DNA of 17,540 nt from an uncultured Rhodospirillales bacterium (GTDB lineage Bacteria > Pseudomonadota > Alphaproteobacteria > RF32 > CAG-239), in assembly GCA_902795665.1 (NCBI GenBank), contig CADBMA010000041.1, positions 1 to 17,540 on the forward strand. Direction: 5' to 3'. The notes under the pieces are model-generated. The model worked only from the letters and a program-made list of their open reading frames with translations. It was not told where the DNA came from and ran no database searches. The translations under genes and the position numbers were made by a program. Within the stretch, counting starts at the first letter, position 1. The number at the start of each line of letters is the position of its first letter. This document shows, piece by piece, positions 5,762 through 14,659 of the stretch.

Positions 5762-8227
5762 ATGTTTAAAACTTTGTCATCATTGCTCAGCACCTGCTTT
5801 TTTTTCGCGGTTGTAGGCATTTTGCTTCTTATGGTTGTATTTTTACAAATCAGCCGCGATTTGCCGGATTATCATCAGCTTGAAAATTATGAACCTCCGG
5901 TTACAACTCGTCTGTTTGCCGGTGATGGACAGCTGTTGATGGAATATGCTACTGAGCAAAGACTATTCATGCCAATTGATAAAATCCCTGATCTGGTGAA
6001 AAATGCTTTCATTGCCGCGGAGGATAAAAAGTTTTACAGTCACTCCGGAATAGATTATGTGGGGATTGTGCGCGCAATTTTGGGAAATCTGAAAAACTTT
6101 GGAAAAGGTAAAAGACCTGCCGGCGCCTCCACCATAACTCAGCAAGTTGCAAAGAACTTTTTATTGTCTTCTGAGGTTTCTTATATCCGTAAACTGAAAG
6201 AGGCAATTATATCAAGACGTATTGAAAAAGCATTCACTAAAGAACATATCTTAGAACTGTATTTAAATGAAATATATTTAGGCAACCGTTCTTATGGTGT
6301 GGCTGCCGCCGCATTGAATTATTTCGGAAAACCTCTTGATGAACTGAAAATTGAAGAAATTGCTTATTTGGCAGCGCTCCCTAAGGGACCGAACAATTAT
6401 AACCCCATAAAAAAATATGATGCTGCAGTTGCCCGCCGCAATTGGGTAATTGGCAGAATGCAAGAAGACGGATATATTGATGAAGTTACTGCCGCTGAAG
6501 CTCAATCCGCCCCATTGAAGGTTGTGGAACGCAGAAAAGGATATTTGCCAAATTCTGAATATTTTAGCGAAGAAGTTCGACGCGAAGTTCAAAACCGATT
6601 TGGCGCAGATGATTTGAACGAAGGCGGGCTGAATATTCGCACAACATTAAACCCGCATCTGCAAGATATTGCCACCAAAGTTTTCCGTGAAGAAATTGAA
6701 AATTATGACATTCGTCACGGGTGGCGTGGAGCTTTGGAAAATATTGATATTGACGACGCCGAAGCCTTTGAAAAGATTCAGCTTCCTGAGGGGCTCAACC
6801 CAGCATGGCAAAAAGCTCTGGTGACAGATGTTAAGGCAAATATGGCAGAAATTAAAATCTTTCCGGAAGGAAAAGGCGTAATTCCTTTATCTTTGCTGTC
6901 ATGGGCGCGCAAAAATCTTGCTGACCAATATGTTGGAGATGCACCAAAATCGGCAAATGAGGTATTAAAAAAAGGCGATGTAATTGTTGTTGAACCCGTG
7001 AGCCAAGAAAAAATTAAAAAACAAAAGCTCCCCAACAATACTTATTATTTGCGCCAAGTTCCTGATGTTGACGGCGGATTGATTGCAATTGATCCGCACA
7101 CTGGAAAAGTGTTAGCCGTTGTTGGCGGTTATTCTTTTGCTCGTTCTCAGTTTAATCGGGCAACTCAGGCCAAACGTCAAACAGGATCGACATTTAAACC
7201 GTTTGTTTATTTGGCCGCTCTTGAAAATGGTTATTCTCCGACTGATCTTATACTTGATGCTCCTTTTGTTCTTGATCAAGGCCCAGGGCTGCCGAAATGG
7301 AAGCCTGAAAACTATTCCAAAAAGTTCTATGGCCTTATGACTTTACGTGCTGGAATTGAAAAATCACGCAATCTTATGACAGTGCGCTTGGCTCAAGATG
7401 TCGGCATGAGTAAAATTTCGGCATTTACAGCTAAAATGAATATCAATAAAAAACTGCCTGAATTGCTTTCAATGTCGCTCGGTGCCGGTGAAACCAGACT
7501 TATTGATTTGACTACGGCTTATGCTATGATTGTTAACGGCGGCAAGAAAATTGAATCCTATTTTATTGAACAAATTCAAGACCGTTATGGGCGCACTATT
7601 TTGAAGCATGATACAAGAAAATGCTCTGATTGCAACTACGACAAATGGACAGAGCAAAATATTCCGCAGCTTCCGGATACAAGGGAACAAATAGTGGACA
7701 GTTTATCCGCATATCAAATGACCTCAATTTTAGAAGGTGTTGCCGTTCGCGGCACCGGCGCAAAGTTATCTGCTTTGAGGCGTCATCTTGCAGGAAAAAC
7801 CGGTACCACAAACGATAATAAAGAAGGTTGGTTTATCGGCTTTTCTCCGGATTTGGTGGTAGGAACATATGTCGGTTTTGATGAGCCACGCTCACTAGGA
7901 CGTTTTGAAACCGGAGCCAGTGTTGCTTTGCCTATTTTTTATAGATTTATGGAAGAAGCGCTAAAAGGGCAGCCGGATACCGCATTTCGTATTCCGGCCG
8001 GCATAAAATTGGTGCGAATTAATTATGAAACAGGAAAGCCGGCACAACCAAGTGATAAAATTGTCATAACCGAAGCCCTAAAGCCAGAATTTGATTTTGC
8101 TAATGCGTCACAGCGTGTTATCGGCGGCAATGATGAGGACAATGACAATTTGCAACCTGACGGAAATTATAAAAATTTTGATGCTGCAATGGAAGAAGAA
8201 AATTTTCAATTGGGCAGCCAATATTAA
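5762..8227 (+). CDS. mrcA: Penicillin-binding protein 1A (bifunctional transglycosylase/transpeptidase)
   Basis: An 821-residue class A PBP that polymerises glycan strands from lipid II and cross-links them, on the periplasmic face of the inner membrane. One transmembrane anchor spans about residues 9-30. The GT51 domain shows EDKKFYSHSG with catalytic Glu87, GASTITQQ (121-128) and RRIEKAF...LNEIYLG. An OB-like interdomain region includes HGWRG. The transpeptidase domain has the nucleophile motif STFK (Ser476-Lys479), SRN (535-537) and KTGT (679-682), so both activities should be intact. Length and order match PBP1a (mrcA/ponA). A CSDC cysteine pair sits in the transpeptidase domain near residue 623. 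The gene has a weak ACGGA site before the ATG and is followed after 15 bases by prfB, so the two are probably co-transcribed. Confidence 0.96.
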   Translation: MFKTLSSLLSTCFFFAVVGILLLMVVFLQISRDLPDYHQLENYEPPVTTRLFAGDGQLLMEYATEQRLFMPIDKIPDLVKNAFIAAEDKKFYSHSGIDYVGIVRAILGNLKNFGKGKRPAGASTITQQVAKNFLLSSEVSYIRKLKEAIISRRIEKAFTKEHILELYLNEIYLGNRSYGVAAAALNYFGKPLDELKIEEIAYLAALPKGPNNYNPIKKYDAAVARRNWVIGRMQEDGYIDEVTAAEAQSAPLKVVERRKGYLPNSEYFSEEVRREVQNRFGADDLNEGGLNIRTTLNPHLQDIATKVFREEIENYDIRHGWRGALENIDIDDAEAFEKIQLPEGLNPAWQKALVTDVKANMAEIKIFPEGKGVIPLSLLSWARKNLADQYVGDAPKSANEVLKKGDVIVVEPVSQEKIKKQKLPNNTYYLRQVPDVDGGLIAIDPHTGKVLAVVGGYSFARSQFNRATQAKRQTGSTFKPFVYLAALENGYSPTDLILDAPFVLDQGPGLPKWKPENYSKKFYGLMTLRAGIEKSRNLMTVRLAQDVGMSKISAFTAKMNINKKLPELLSMSLGAGETRLIDLTTAYAMIVNGGKKIESYFIEQIQDRYGRTILKHDTRKCSDCNYDKWTEQNIPQLPDTREQIVDSLSAYQMTSILEGVAVRGTGAKLSALRRHLAGKTGTTNDNKEGWFIGFSPDLVVGTYVGFDEPRSLGRFETGASVALPIFYRFMEEALKGQPDTAFRIPAGIKLVRINYETGKPAQPSDKIVITEALKPEFDFANASQRVIGGNDEDNDNLQPDGNYKNFDAAMEEENFQLGSQY

Positions 8228-8242
8228 GAAACAGAGGAATAT

Positions 8243-9344
8243 ATGCAGGCAGAAGTATATAATTTAAGCGAAGAAATTAAGCAGTCAATTGAACTGCTGA
8301 GGAGGTCTCTTTGACTATGATAACGCAATTATTCGGCTTGATGAACTCGAAAATTTGACAGCTGACCCCAATCTTTGGAATGATGCCGGAAAAGCACAAA
8401 AATTATTGGGCGAAAAAAACAAACTGGAAGCAGATGTGGCTGCCATTAACGATCTGAGCAAATCGTGCGCCGATTTGATTGAGTTGTGTGAAATGGCAGA
8501 AGCCGAAGAAAACCAAGAAGTTATTGATGAAATTGTTGCTCAACTACTTGAATTGAAAAGCAAGTCCAGACGACTTGAGCTTGAGGCATTGCTGTGCGGT
8601 GAAGCCGATATAAATAACGCATTTTTGGAAGTACATTCCGGAAGCGGAGGAACCGAGGCTCAGGATTGGGCGGAAATGTTGCTGCGTATGTATGCCCGTT
8701 GGGCAGAGGCTCACAATTATAAAGTGGAATATATTGAAGAAGCGGAAGGCGATGTTGCCGGCATTAAATCTGCAACCATTAAAATTATCGGAAATCATGC
8801 TTATGGATGGCTAAAATCTGAAAGCGGAGTGCATCGTTTGGTGCGTATTTCTCCGTTTGATAGCAATGCCCGTCGCCATACCAGTTTTGCTTCTGTTAAT
8901 GTCTATCCCGATATTGATGATACTATAAATATTGAGATTAATGAATCTGACTGCCGCATTGACACTTATCGCGCATCTGGAGCCGGTGGGCAACATATTA
9001 ATAAAACCGATTCTGCCGTACGCATTACCCATATTCCAACCGGAATTGTTGTGCAGTGTCAAAACCAACGTTCTCAATTTCAAAATCGCGAAGCAGCTTG
9101 GAAAATGTTGCGCGCTCGTTTATATGAAATAGAGATTAAAAAACGCGAGGAGGCAGAAAAAGGACAATGGGACGCTCAGGGCGATAATGGTTGGGGATAT
9201 CAAATTCGTTCTTATGTTTTGCAACCATATAAAATGGTTAAGGATTTGCGTACAGAAACCGAAACATCTGACACAAAGTCCGTTCTTGACGGTGATATTG
9301 ATTTGTTTTTGGAAGCGGCTTTGGCTGATAAGGTATCTAAATAA
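8243..9344 (+). CDS. prfB: Peptide chain release factor 2, expressed by programmed +1 frameshift
   Basis: RF2 releases finished peptides at UGA and UAA. The gene begins at ATG 8243 with AGAGGA just upstream and reads 23 codons (MQAEVYNLSEE...RRSL) to an in-frame TGA at 8312-8314. Translation continues by skipping T8312, so the product is join(8243..8311, 8313..9344), 366 residues, the usual RF2 length (365 in E. coli). After the shift it reads DYDNAIIRLDEL into the coiled coil. The RF2 anticodon-like SPF motif lies in VRISPFDS and the catalytic GGQ in ASGAGGQH. A start at the next ATG or at 8355 would lose conserved N-terminal sequence. The stop is followed without gap by the AsmA-like gene. 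The presence of RF2 and TGA stops in the window shows UGA is not reassigned. Confidence 0.96.
8300..8315 (+). promoter_or_regulatory. prfB +1 frameshift site
   Basis: The sequence AGGAGGTCTCTTTGAC combines an internal Shine-Dalgarno element (GGAGG, 8301-8305), the slippery codon CTT (8309-8311), the stop TGA (8312-8314) and a following C, a weak termination context. Order and spacing equal the E. coli prfB site. When RF2 is scarce the ribosome pauses at UGA and slips from CUU to UUU, so RF2 controls its own synthesis. The mechanism is established for the family; the elements are all visible here. Confidence 0.95.
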
Positions 9345-12300
9345 ATGAAAAAAGTTTCTAACAGGCTCTATTTTGCCCGTAAGATTTTTGATTATACCCT
9401 GCTGTTGCTGCTGGTTGTGGTGCTGTTGTTTTTATGGCAACTTTATAGAGGCCCCATATCAGTACCGGCACTGAAACCTTATATAATTGCGGCCCTAAAC
9501 CCTGATTCGGATGAAGCGGAAATTTCGGTTGAAAGCGTTAATATTGAGCTGGTGCAATCAATAAAACCCATTAAGATTATCGCTAATAATGTTGTATATA
9601 AGCGTCGTGACGAAACGTTGCGTATCGCGGCGCCACGCACCTCTGTGTCATTCAGTATAAAAGCTCTATTGCACGGAGTTATTGCCCCATCTTCCATTGA
9701 AATGGAAAATCCGTCAGTTTATATTTTTACAACTTATGGCTTGAAAGAACAAGATAAAGCCTCAGAAATTACTGAGAAAAAAATTGACTATTATGTGACT
9801 CAATTTGAGGATTTTCTGGAACGTTTTAATTCCGATGATAAAACTTATCCGGAAAGTTATATCAACAATATTGCGATTGTTGGGGGAGAGGCAGAGTTTC
9901 ACGAAGTTGATTTGGGGCGCAAATGGGTATTGGCTGACCTTAATTTCAAGTTTAATCGCGGTTTTAGTGATATTTCGGTTGATACCGAGGCATTGCTAAA
10001 TTTGGAAGATACGGTTGTATCGGTTGGAATTGATGGAGATTATAATGCACGGAACAACGCCTTGAGAGTGCGGGCCTATTTTGGTGATTTGGTACCATCG
10101 GAAATAATTAATAATTATGTTGACAGCCAAACTAAAAATAATCTTTATCAAATAAATATTCCGGTAAGCGGAAGTGCTTCGACCGTAATTGACTTTAATC
10201 AATTTCTCAAAAACCGTGATGACCTTATTGATGCGGTAGAAAAAGCTATCGGAGAAATTGATTTTCAATTTGAGGGCGGTCAAGGAAGCATTGTTTTTGA
10301 GGCAGATAATCAGCAATCTAAATATGATATTTCTTCTTTTGTGCTGGATGGAAAAATTAACGGCGGTCTCGATAATATTGAAATTAAAAATGCAGCCCTA
10401 AACTTGGGAGGGCAAAAAGTAAACTTGGGTTTTCAGGCATCAGGATTGGAAAGTTTTATTATGAAATCTTCGATGCAAGAGCTAAAACTAAAACTTATTG
10501 CAGATATTGAGGCATTTAAACTCAACGACCTATATATATACTGGCCACGCTATATTGCAACCGAGGCTTGGCAGTGGTGCAAAGATGGTCTGTTTGGCGG
10601 AGATGCTAAAAATGGACATTTTGAATTTGATTTTGCTTATAATGCTAAAACTAAAGAGTTTGGTTTTAAGAACTTGAGCGGTAGCGCGTATATTGAAGAC
10701 TCGAATGTTCGTTATATTGAAACCATGCCAATGGTCACCAATGTTTATGGAGATTTTCGTGTTACATCAAACAGCATTGAAATTATTTTGGATAAGGCAA
10801 AATCTGATGGTATTTTGTTAGATTCCGGAGTGGTTAAAATTTATGATTTGGATAAATATAACAATTATATAATGATAAAACTTCTGGCTAATTCTTCTAT
10901 TAGCGACGCATTGAAATTGATTGATCATCCGCCGCTGAATTTTACCTCAGAAATGGGGCTAAAATCCTTTGTTATAAACGGATCGGCAGATACTGAACTG
11001 CAGCTTGATTTTGAACTGAAAAAAGATTTAGGATACGATGATGTAAAAGTAAAAGTAAAATCCAAGCTATATGATATCGATATACCTAATATTTTTAATG
11101 AGAAAAACGTTACTGCGGATAATCTTTCTCTATATGTTGATAACTCCGGTCTTAAGCTTGATGGTGATGTAATTTTTGATGGAACTCCGCTGAATATTGT
11201 ATGGAACGAGCGATTTTATCCATCTGCAAAAGAGAGCAGCAATTACAGAATAAAATTTAATGCTGATAGCAATTTGTTAAAAAAGTTCGGAGTTGCGTTT
11301 GATATTCTGGACAAGCCGTACATAGATGGTTTTGCAGCCATTGATGCAAGTATAAACCCTATAAAATCAGGATATAATATTGATATTAGCGCCAATTTGC
11401 GGAATATGGCTTTAAATTTTGGTTTTTTGGGTCTTATAAAACCGCGTAATGAAAATGGAAATTTAAAGACTTCATTAATTGTCAAAGATGGTCTTTTGAG
11501 TTCTATTCCTAATTTATCTCTCAATAAATCTGAGTTTGAACTGGTTGGAAATGCTGTTTTTGACAAGCAGAATCGGCCACAACAAATTAATATAACTAAG
11601 ATGGTTGCGCCTAAAATTCGAGCTAATGCTAAAATTGATTTTGCATATGGTAAAAAACCAAAATATACCATAAATATTTCCGGAAACAGCTATGATTTAT
11701 CAGGAATTTTTGAAAATTCAACATCCGAAAACAAAAGCACCCTTTCATCGGCAAGCTGGGAAAATGTACCTGATATGGATATAAATATTGCAGTTAACAG
11801 CCTGTGGAGCAATCAGGAAGTAGCGGTTACCAATTTTGCCGGAACGGCAAATCTTTTGAATGGGGTTGGTATTCATGAGCTGCATCTTATCGGAAATTAT
11901 GATTTTGATAAAGAAATGACGCTAAAGGTTGATTATGTACCTAAACCCAACAAAGAATATTATCTGACTATTAACAGTAATGCGGCCGGAAATACTTTGC
12001 GCTTTTTGCGTATTTATGAAGATATGCATGGCGGCAATTTGCAAATTGAGGCAAAGCGAGGAGCTGATAAAATGCTTATCGGGCACGCCAAGATACGCGA
12101 CTTTAGTTTACATAACACTCCGGTTCTGGCCAAACTTTTAACTGTGGCCTCTTTTACGGGAATGGTAGATTTGCTGCGTGGAGAAGGCATGACTTTTTCA
12201 TATTTTGATGCCCCGTTTAAATATAAAAATGACATCTTATATGTTAACAAAGCTCGAACTTATGGCAATGTTTTGGGAATTACTTTTAATGGTGCCTATA

Positions 12301-12557
12301 ACATGGATAATGAGGATATAAGCATTAATGGAATGATTGCTCCGGCTTATGGTCTAAATACACTTATAGGAAAAATTCCTGTGCTTGGCAATTTGTTGGT
12401 TGGAAAAGACGGAACAGTATTTGCGGCAAATTATTCTATCTCCGGAACAGCATCTACCCCTGAGGTTAATCTTAATCCTCTATCTGCTCTCAGTCCCAAC
12501 TCGTTAAAAGAAGCTGTCGCTTCAGTTTTTGGTCAAGAGGATAATGATGGTTTCTAA
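9345..12557 (+). CDS. AsmA/YhdP-like envelope protein (DUF3971 with AsmA-like C-terminus)
   Basis: A 1070-residue protein with one N-terminal transmembrane helix (about 15-34) after a short basic segment, then a very long periplasmic part rich in beta-strand patterns with alternating hydrophobic residues and many Asn/Asp/Lys. This matches the YhdP/AsmA-type group of the AsmA clan, whose members form long grooved beta-structures bridging the inner and outer membranes and carry phospholipids outward. The C-terminal region (about 900-1060), with LLTVASFTGMVDLLRGEGM and IPVLGNLLVGKDG, fits the AsmA-like C-terminal domain. The identity is inferred from length, topology and these motifs. The ATG directly follows the prfB TAA, so translation is probably coupled. 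The gene overlaps the next one by 11 bases. It is often found near housekeeping genes in alphaproteobacteria, but its link with prfB has no obvious functional meaning. Confidence 0.8.
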   Translation: MKKVSNRLYFARKIFDYTLLLLLVVVLLFLWQLYRGPISVPALKPYIIAALNPDSDEAEISVESVNIELVQSIKPIKIIANNVVYKRRDETLRIAAPRTSVSFSIKALLHGVIAPSSIEMENPSVYIFTTYGLKEQDKASEITEKKIDYYVTQFEDFLERFNSDDKTYPESYINNIAIVGGEAEFHEVDLGRKWVLADLNFKFNRGFSDISVDTEALLNLEDTVVSVGIDGDYNARNNALRVRAYFGDLVPSEIINNYVDSQTKNNLYQINIPVSGSASTVIDFNQFLKNRDDLIDAVEKAIGEIDFQFEGGQGSIVFEADNQQSKYDISSFVLDGKINGGLDNIEIKNAALNLGGQKVNLGFQASGLESFIMKSSMQELKLKLIADIEAFKLNDLYIYWPRYIATEAWQWCKDGLFGGDAKNGHFEFDFAYNAKTKEFGFKNLSGSAYIEDSNVRYIETMPMVTNVYGDFRVTSNSIEIILDKAKSDGILLDSGVVKIYDLDKYNNYIMIKLLANSSISDALKLIDHPPLNFTSEMGLKSFVINGSADTELQLDFELKKDLGYDDVKVKVKSKLYDIDIPNIFNEKNVTADNLSLYVDNSGLKLDGDVIFDGTPLNIVWNERFYPSAKESSNYRIKFNADSNLLKKFGVAFDILDKPYIDGFAAIDASINPIKSGYNIDISANLRNMALNFGFLGLIKPRNENGNLKTSLIVKDGLLSSIPNLSLNKSEFELVGNAVFDKQNRPQQINITKMVAPKIRANAKIDFAYGKKPKYTINISGNSYDLSGIFENSTSENKSTLSSASWENVPDMDINIAVNSLWSNQEVAVTNFAGTANLLNGVGIHELHLIGNYDFDKEMTLKVDYVPKPNKEYYLTINSNAAGNTLRFLRIYEDMHGGNLQIEAKRGADKMLIGHAKIRDFSLHNTPVLAKLLTVASFTGMVDLLRGEGMTFSYFDAPFKYKNDILYVNKARTYGNVLGITFNGAYNMDNEDISINGMIAPAYGLNTLIGKIPVLGNLLVGKDGTVFAANYSISGTASTPEVNLNPLSALSPNSLKEAVASVFGQEDNDGF

Positions 12558-13023
12558 TTTGCGCATTGGTATTGATTTTCATGGTGTTATTACCGATAAT
12601 CCGATTTTTTTTCGTGATTTTACAAAATTGGCAATCGAAAAAGGGCATGAAATATATATCATATCAGGAGGTCCGTCTGCCGAGGAAAAAAAGTTTTTAG
12701 ACGAATACCAAATTGGTTATACAACTATTTTTTCTTTGCTTGATTATTTTGATAAGCGCGGGCTGGTAAAATATTCACGAAACGGAAAATTTCGAGTATC
12801 TGATAAATTGTGGGATAAAGCTAAAGCTGAATATTGCCGCATTCATGATATAAGTATCCAAATTGATGATACTGCCCGTTATGCAGAAAACTTTTCAACA
12901 CCGTTTTGTTTGTATAATCCTTCAGAAACGGCTTGTATTGTTTGCGGAGAACCATTGATATTTAAGGATTCTCCGTCAAAAACTTTGGAAGCACTGGAAA
13001 AATATCTTTCTTCCAGAAAATGA
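12547..13023 (+). CDS. HAD-like hydrolase with altered motif I
   Basis: A 158-residue protein of the haloacid dehalogenase fold. Motif I reads IGIDFHGVITD: Asp10 is the expected nucleophile, but the second Asp of the usual DxD, the general acid/base, is His12. Motif II is IYIISGG (Ser40), motif III probably Lys91 or Lys93, and motif IV IDDTARY (Asp107, Asp108). A CIVC pair (130-133) lies near the C-terminus. The likely reaction is hydrolysis of a small phosphate ester, substrate unknown; a phosphatase with weak or altered activity is possible because of the His. I chose ATG 12547 because AAGAGGA (12535-12541) is 5 bases away; ATG 12544 and 12529 are in frame but worse placed. It overlaps the AsmA-like gene by 11 bases, indicating coupling, and ends with TGA. 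Confidence 0.65.
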   Translation: MVSNLRIGIDFHGVITDNPIFFRDFTKLAIEKGHEIYIISGGPSAEEKKFLDEYQIGYTTIFSLLDYFDKRGLVKYSRNGKFRVSDKLWDKAKAEYCRIHDISIQIDDTARYAENFSTPFCLYNPSETACIVCGEPLIFKDSPSKTLEALEKYLSSRK

Positions 13024-13096
13024 ACATTTTATTTGTTTTGCTTGTATTTTTGGCAGATTGCTTTATCTTAAATGAAAATACACCAAAGGAAAAACA
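13024..13096 (+). promoter_or_regulatory. Spacer with weak promoter candidate before the Memo-AMMECR1 gene
   Basis: The 73-base gap holds TTGTAT (13042-13047), 16 bases, TATCTT (13064-13069), each a partial match, which could start transcription of the next two genes. No terminator is visible after the HAD gene, so read-through is equally possible. AAGGA ahead of the ATG at 13097 is a good ribosome binding site. Confidence 0.3.
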
Positions 13097-14659
13097 ATGA
13101 AACAAAAAAATGAAGATGAAAGTGCACACAAACTTAGGCGCTGGATTGTAATATTTTGTGTTGCAGTTTTGCTAATTTTTATCAACTGCATTTACTTCTT
13201 AAACAAAGTATCATCTAATCATGCTTTGACATATCATTATACATTAGAAGGAGATCCGATGGAACAGTATCGCAGTCCTGCAGTAGCTGGATTGTTTTAT
13301 CCGGCAGATGCCTTGCATTTGGAAAAAGAAATAACGCATTATTTGGCTGCCGGCTACAAAAAACACGAATCAATGCCACGGGTTATTATCGTTCCACATG
13401 CAGGCTATCGATACTCTGCAGCTGCAGCCGCTCAGGCCTATCAGCCCTTGCAAGATTATGCCTCGCAGATAAGAACCGTTATTTTGCTTGGACCGTCGCA
13501 TTATGTTGCCATAAATGGAGCCGCACTGTCTGATGCAGATTTTTTTCAAACTCCGCTTGGAAAAGTCAAAGTCAATCTTGAGATTGTGAAAAAACTTGCT
13601 CAAACTCCAAGTTTTTCAATTAATAAAAATGCACATCGCAAAGAACATTCTATAGAAGTGCAATTACCTTTTTTGCAAAAAACACTCCGCAATTTTGATA
13701 TTGTTCCTATTGTCTATGGAGATATAAATCCACAACAGTTGGCTGAGATTTTATATAAATATTTGCGGCGGTCTGACGTTTTGCTGGTTGTATCGGCTGA
13801 TCTTTCTCATTATCATGACTATGGCACCGCCTTGGAAATGGACAGCACAACTGCAGACAAAATATCTGAGAGGCAGGCCGATATTGATTATCACCACTCT
13901 TGCGGTGCTGCCGGTATTAATACAGCGTTGCTTTTAAGTAAAAAATTATCTCTCAAGCCGGAAATTTTGGCCTTGTTCAACTCCGGTGATGTCAGCGATG
14001 ATAAAAAACGTGTTGTAGGATATGGGGCCTGGTCTTTTAGTGATAAGGGAGTTAAAATTTCAGAGTTAGAGCGTGAGTACGCGGGTTTAAAAAGTTTTGC
14101 GTCACAATATAGAGAACAAATGCTTGATGCTGCTCGTAAGTCTATATCAGCCGCAGTTAACAATCAAACCTATCGTCCAAGCCGCAATGAATATGATGAA
14201 CATCTTTTTGACAAAGGTGCGGCTTTTGTAACTTTGCACAAAAATGGGGAACTACGAGGGTGTATAGGCTCTCTCTACCCGCGCCAAGCCATTATTGCCG
14301 ATATTGTCAGCAATGCCCGCAGTGCAGCTTTGCAAGACAATCGTTTTCCGCCTTTATCCGCTGATGAGTTTTCGGCAATACAAATATCTGTATCCTTGCT
14401 ATCCGGATATGAAAAAATTGATTATAAAAATGAAGATGATTTGCTGCGGCAGCTAAATCCGTACATTGATGGGATTGTTATCCGTGATGGAAACCGTCAG
14501 GGATTGTTTTTGCCGTCAGTTTGGGAACAATTTCCGGATAAAAAAGAATTTTTGAATAATCTGAAGATAAAAGCAGGAATGAGTCCGAGCTTTTGGTCAA
14601 ATGATATTGCCGTATATCGCTTTAGAACCGTGGAGATAAAAGAAAATGAAAATCAATAA
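13097..14659 (+). CDS. Membrane-anchored Memo-AMMECR1 fusion protein (AmmeMemoRadiSam B-A)
   Basis: A 520-residue fusion. Residues 1-14 are charged and 15-36 form one transmembrane helix. The Memo domain (about 57-320) starts at YRSPAVAGLFYP and has the family's conserved metal-site-like residues: His101 in VPHAGYRYS, His135 in LGPSHY, SADLSHYHD (235-241) and Cys269 in CGAAG. The AMMECR1 domain (about 335-515) carries LRGCIGS (386-392), NARSAALQDNRFPPL and the C-terminal GLFLPSVWEQ. In many prokaryotes Memo and AMMECR1 proteins occur with a radical SAM enzyme; the biochemical role is not settled. Human MEMO1 has been linked to redox and metal handling. No radical SAM gene lies in this window. 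The next gene overlaps by 14 bases. A second strong ribosome binding site before Met55 may yield a soluble form. Confidence 0.9.
   Translation: MKQKNEDESAHKLRRWIVIFCVAVLLIFINCIYFLNKVSSNHALTYHYTLEGDPMEQYRSPAVAGLFYPADALHLEKEITHYLAAGYKKHESMPRVIIVPHAGYRYSAAAAAQAYQPLQDYASQIRTVILLGPSHYVAINGAALSDADFFQTPLGKVKVNLEIVKKLAQTPSFSINKNAHRKEHSIEVQLPFLQKTLRNFDIVPIVYGDINPQQLAEILYKYLRRSDVLLVVSADLSHYHDYGTALEMDSTTADKISERQADIDYHHSCGAAGINTALLLSKKLSLKPEILALFNSGDVSDDKKRVVGYGAWSFSDKGVKISELEREYAGLKSFASQYREQMLDAARKSISAAVNNQTYRPSRNEYDEHLFDKGAAFVTLHKNGELRGCIGSLYPRQAIIADIVSNARSAALQDNRFPPLSADEFSAIQISVSLLSGYEKIDYKNEDDLLRQLNPYIDGIVIRDGNRQGLFLPSVWEQFPDKKEFLNNLKIKAGMSPSFWSNDIAVYRFRTVEIKENENQ
13247..13261 (+). promoter_or_regulatory. 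Strong internal ribosome binding site and second start (Met55)
   Basis: Inside the fusion gene AGAAGGAGAT is followed about 5 bases later by an in-frame ATG (13259-13261, Met55). The match to the anti-Shine-Dalgarno sequence is better than that of the first start (AAGGA). Met55 lies right after the membrane anchor and three residues before the Memo domain, so initiation here would give a 466-residue soluble protein with both domains complete. Either this is the main start and the upstream part is a later extension, or both forms are made. The upstream 54 codons read as a coherent anchor, which favours two forms. Confidence 0.55.

Noticed and set aside
12664..12676. Perfect AGGAGGT inside the HAD gene
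   Set aside because: No start codon follows at a usable distance in any frame with a credible protein; it simply encodes the Ser-Gly-Gly of motif II.
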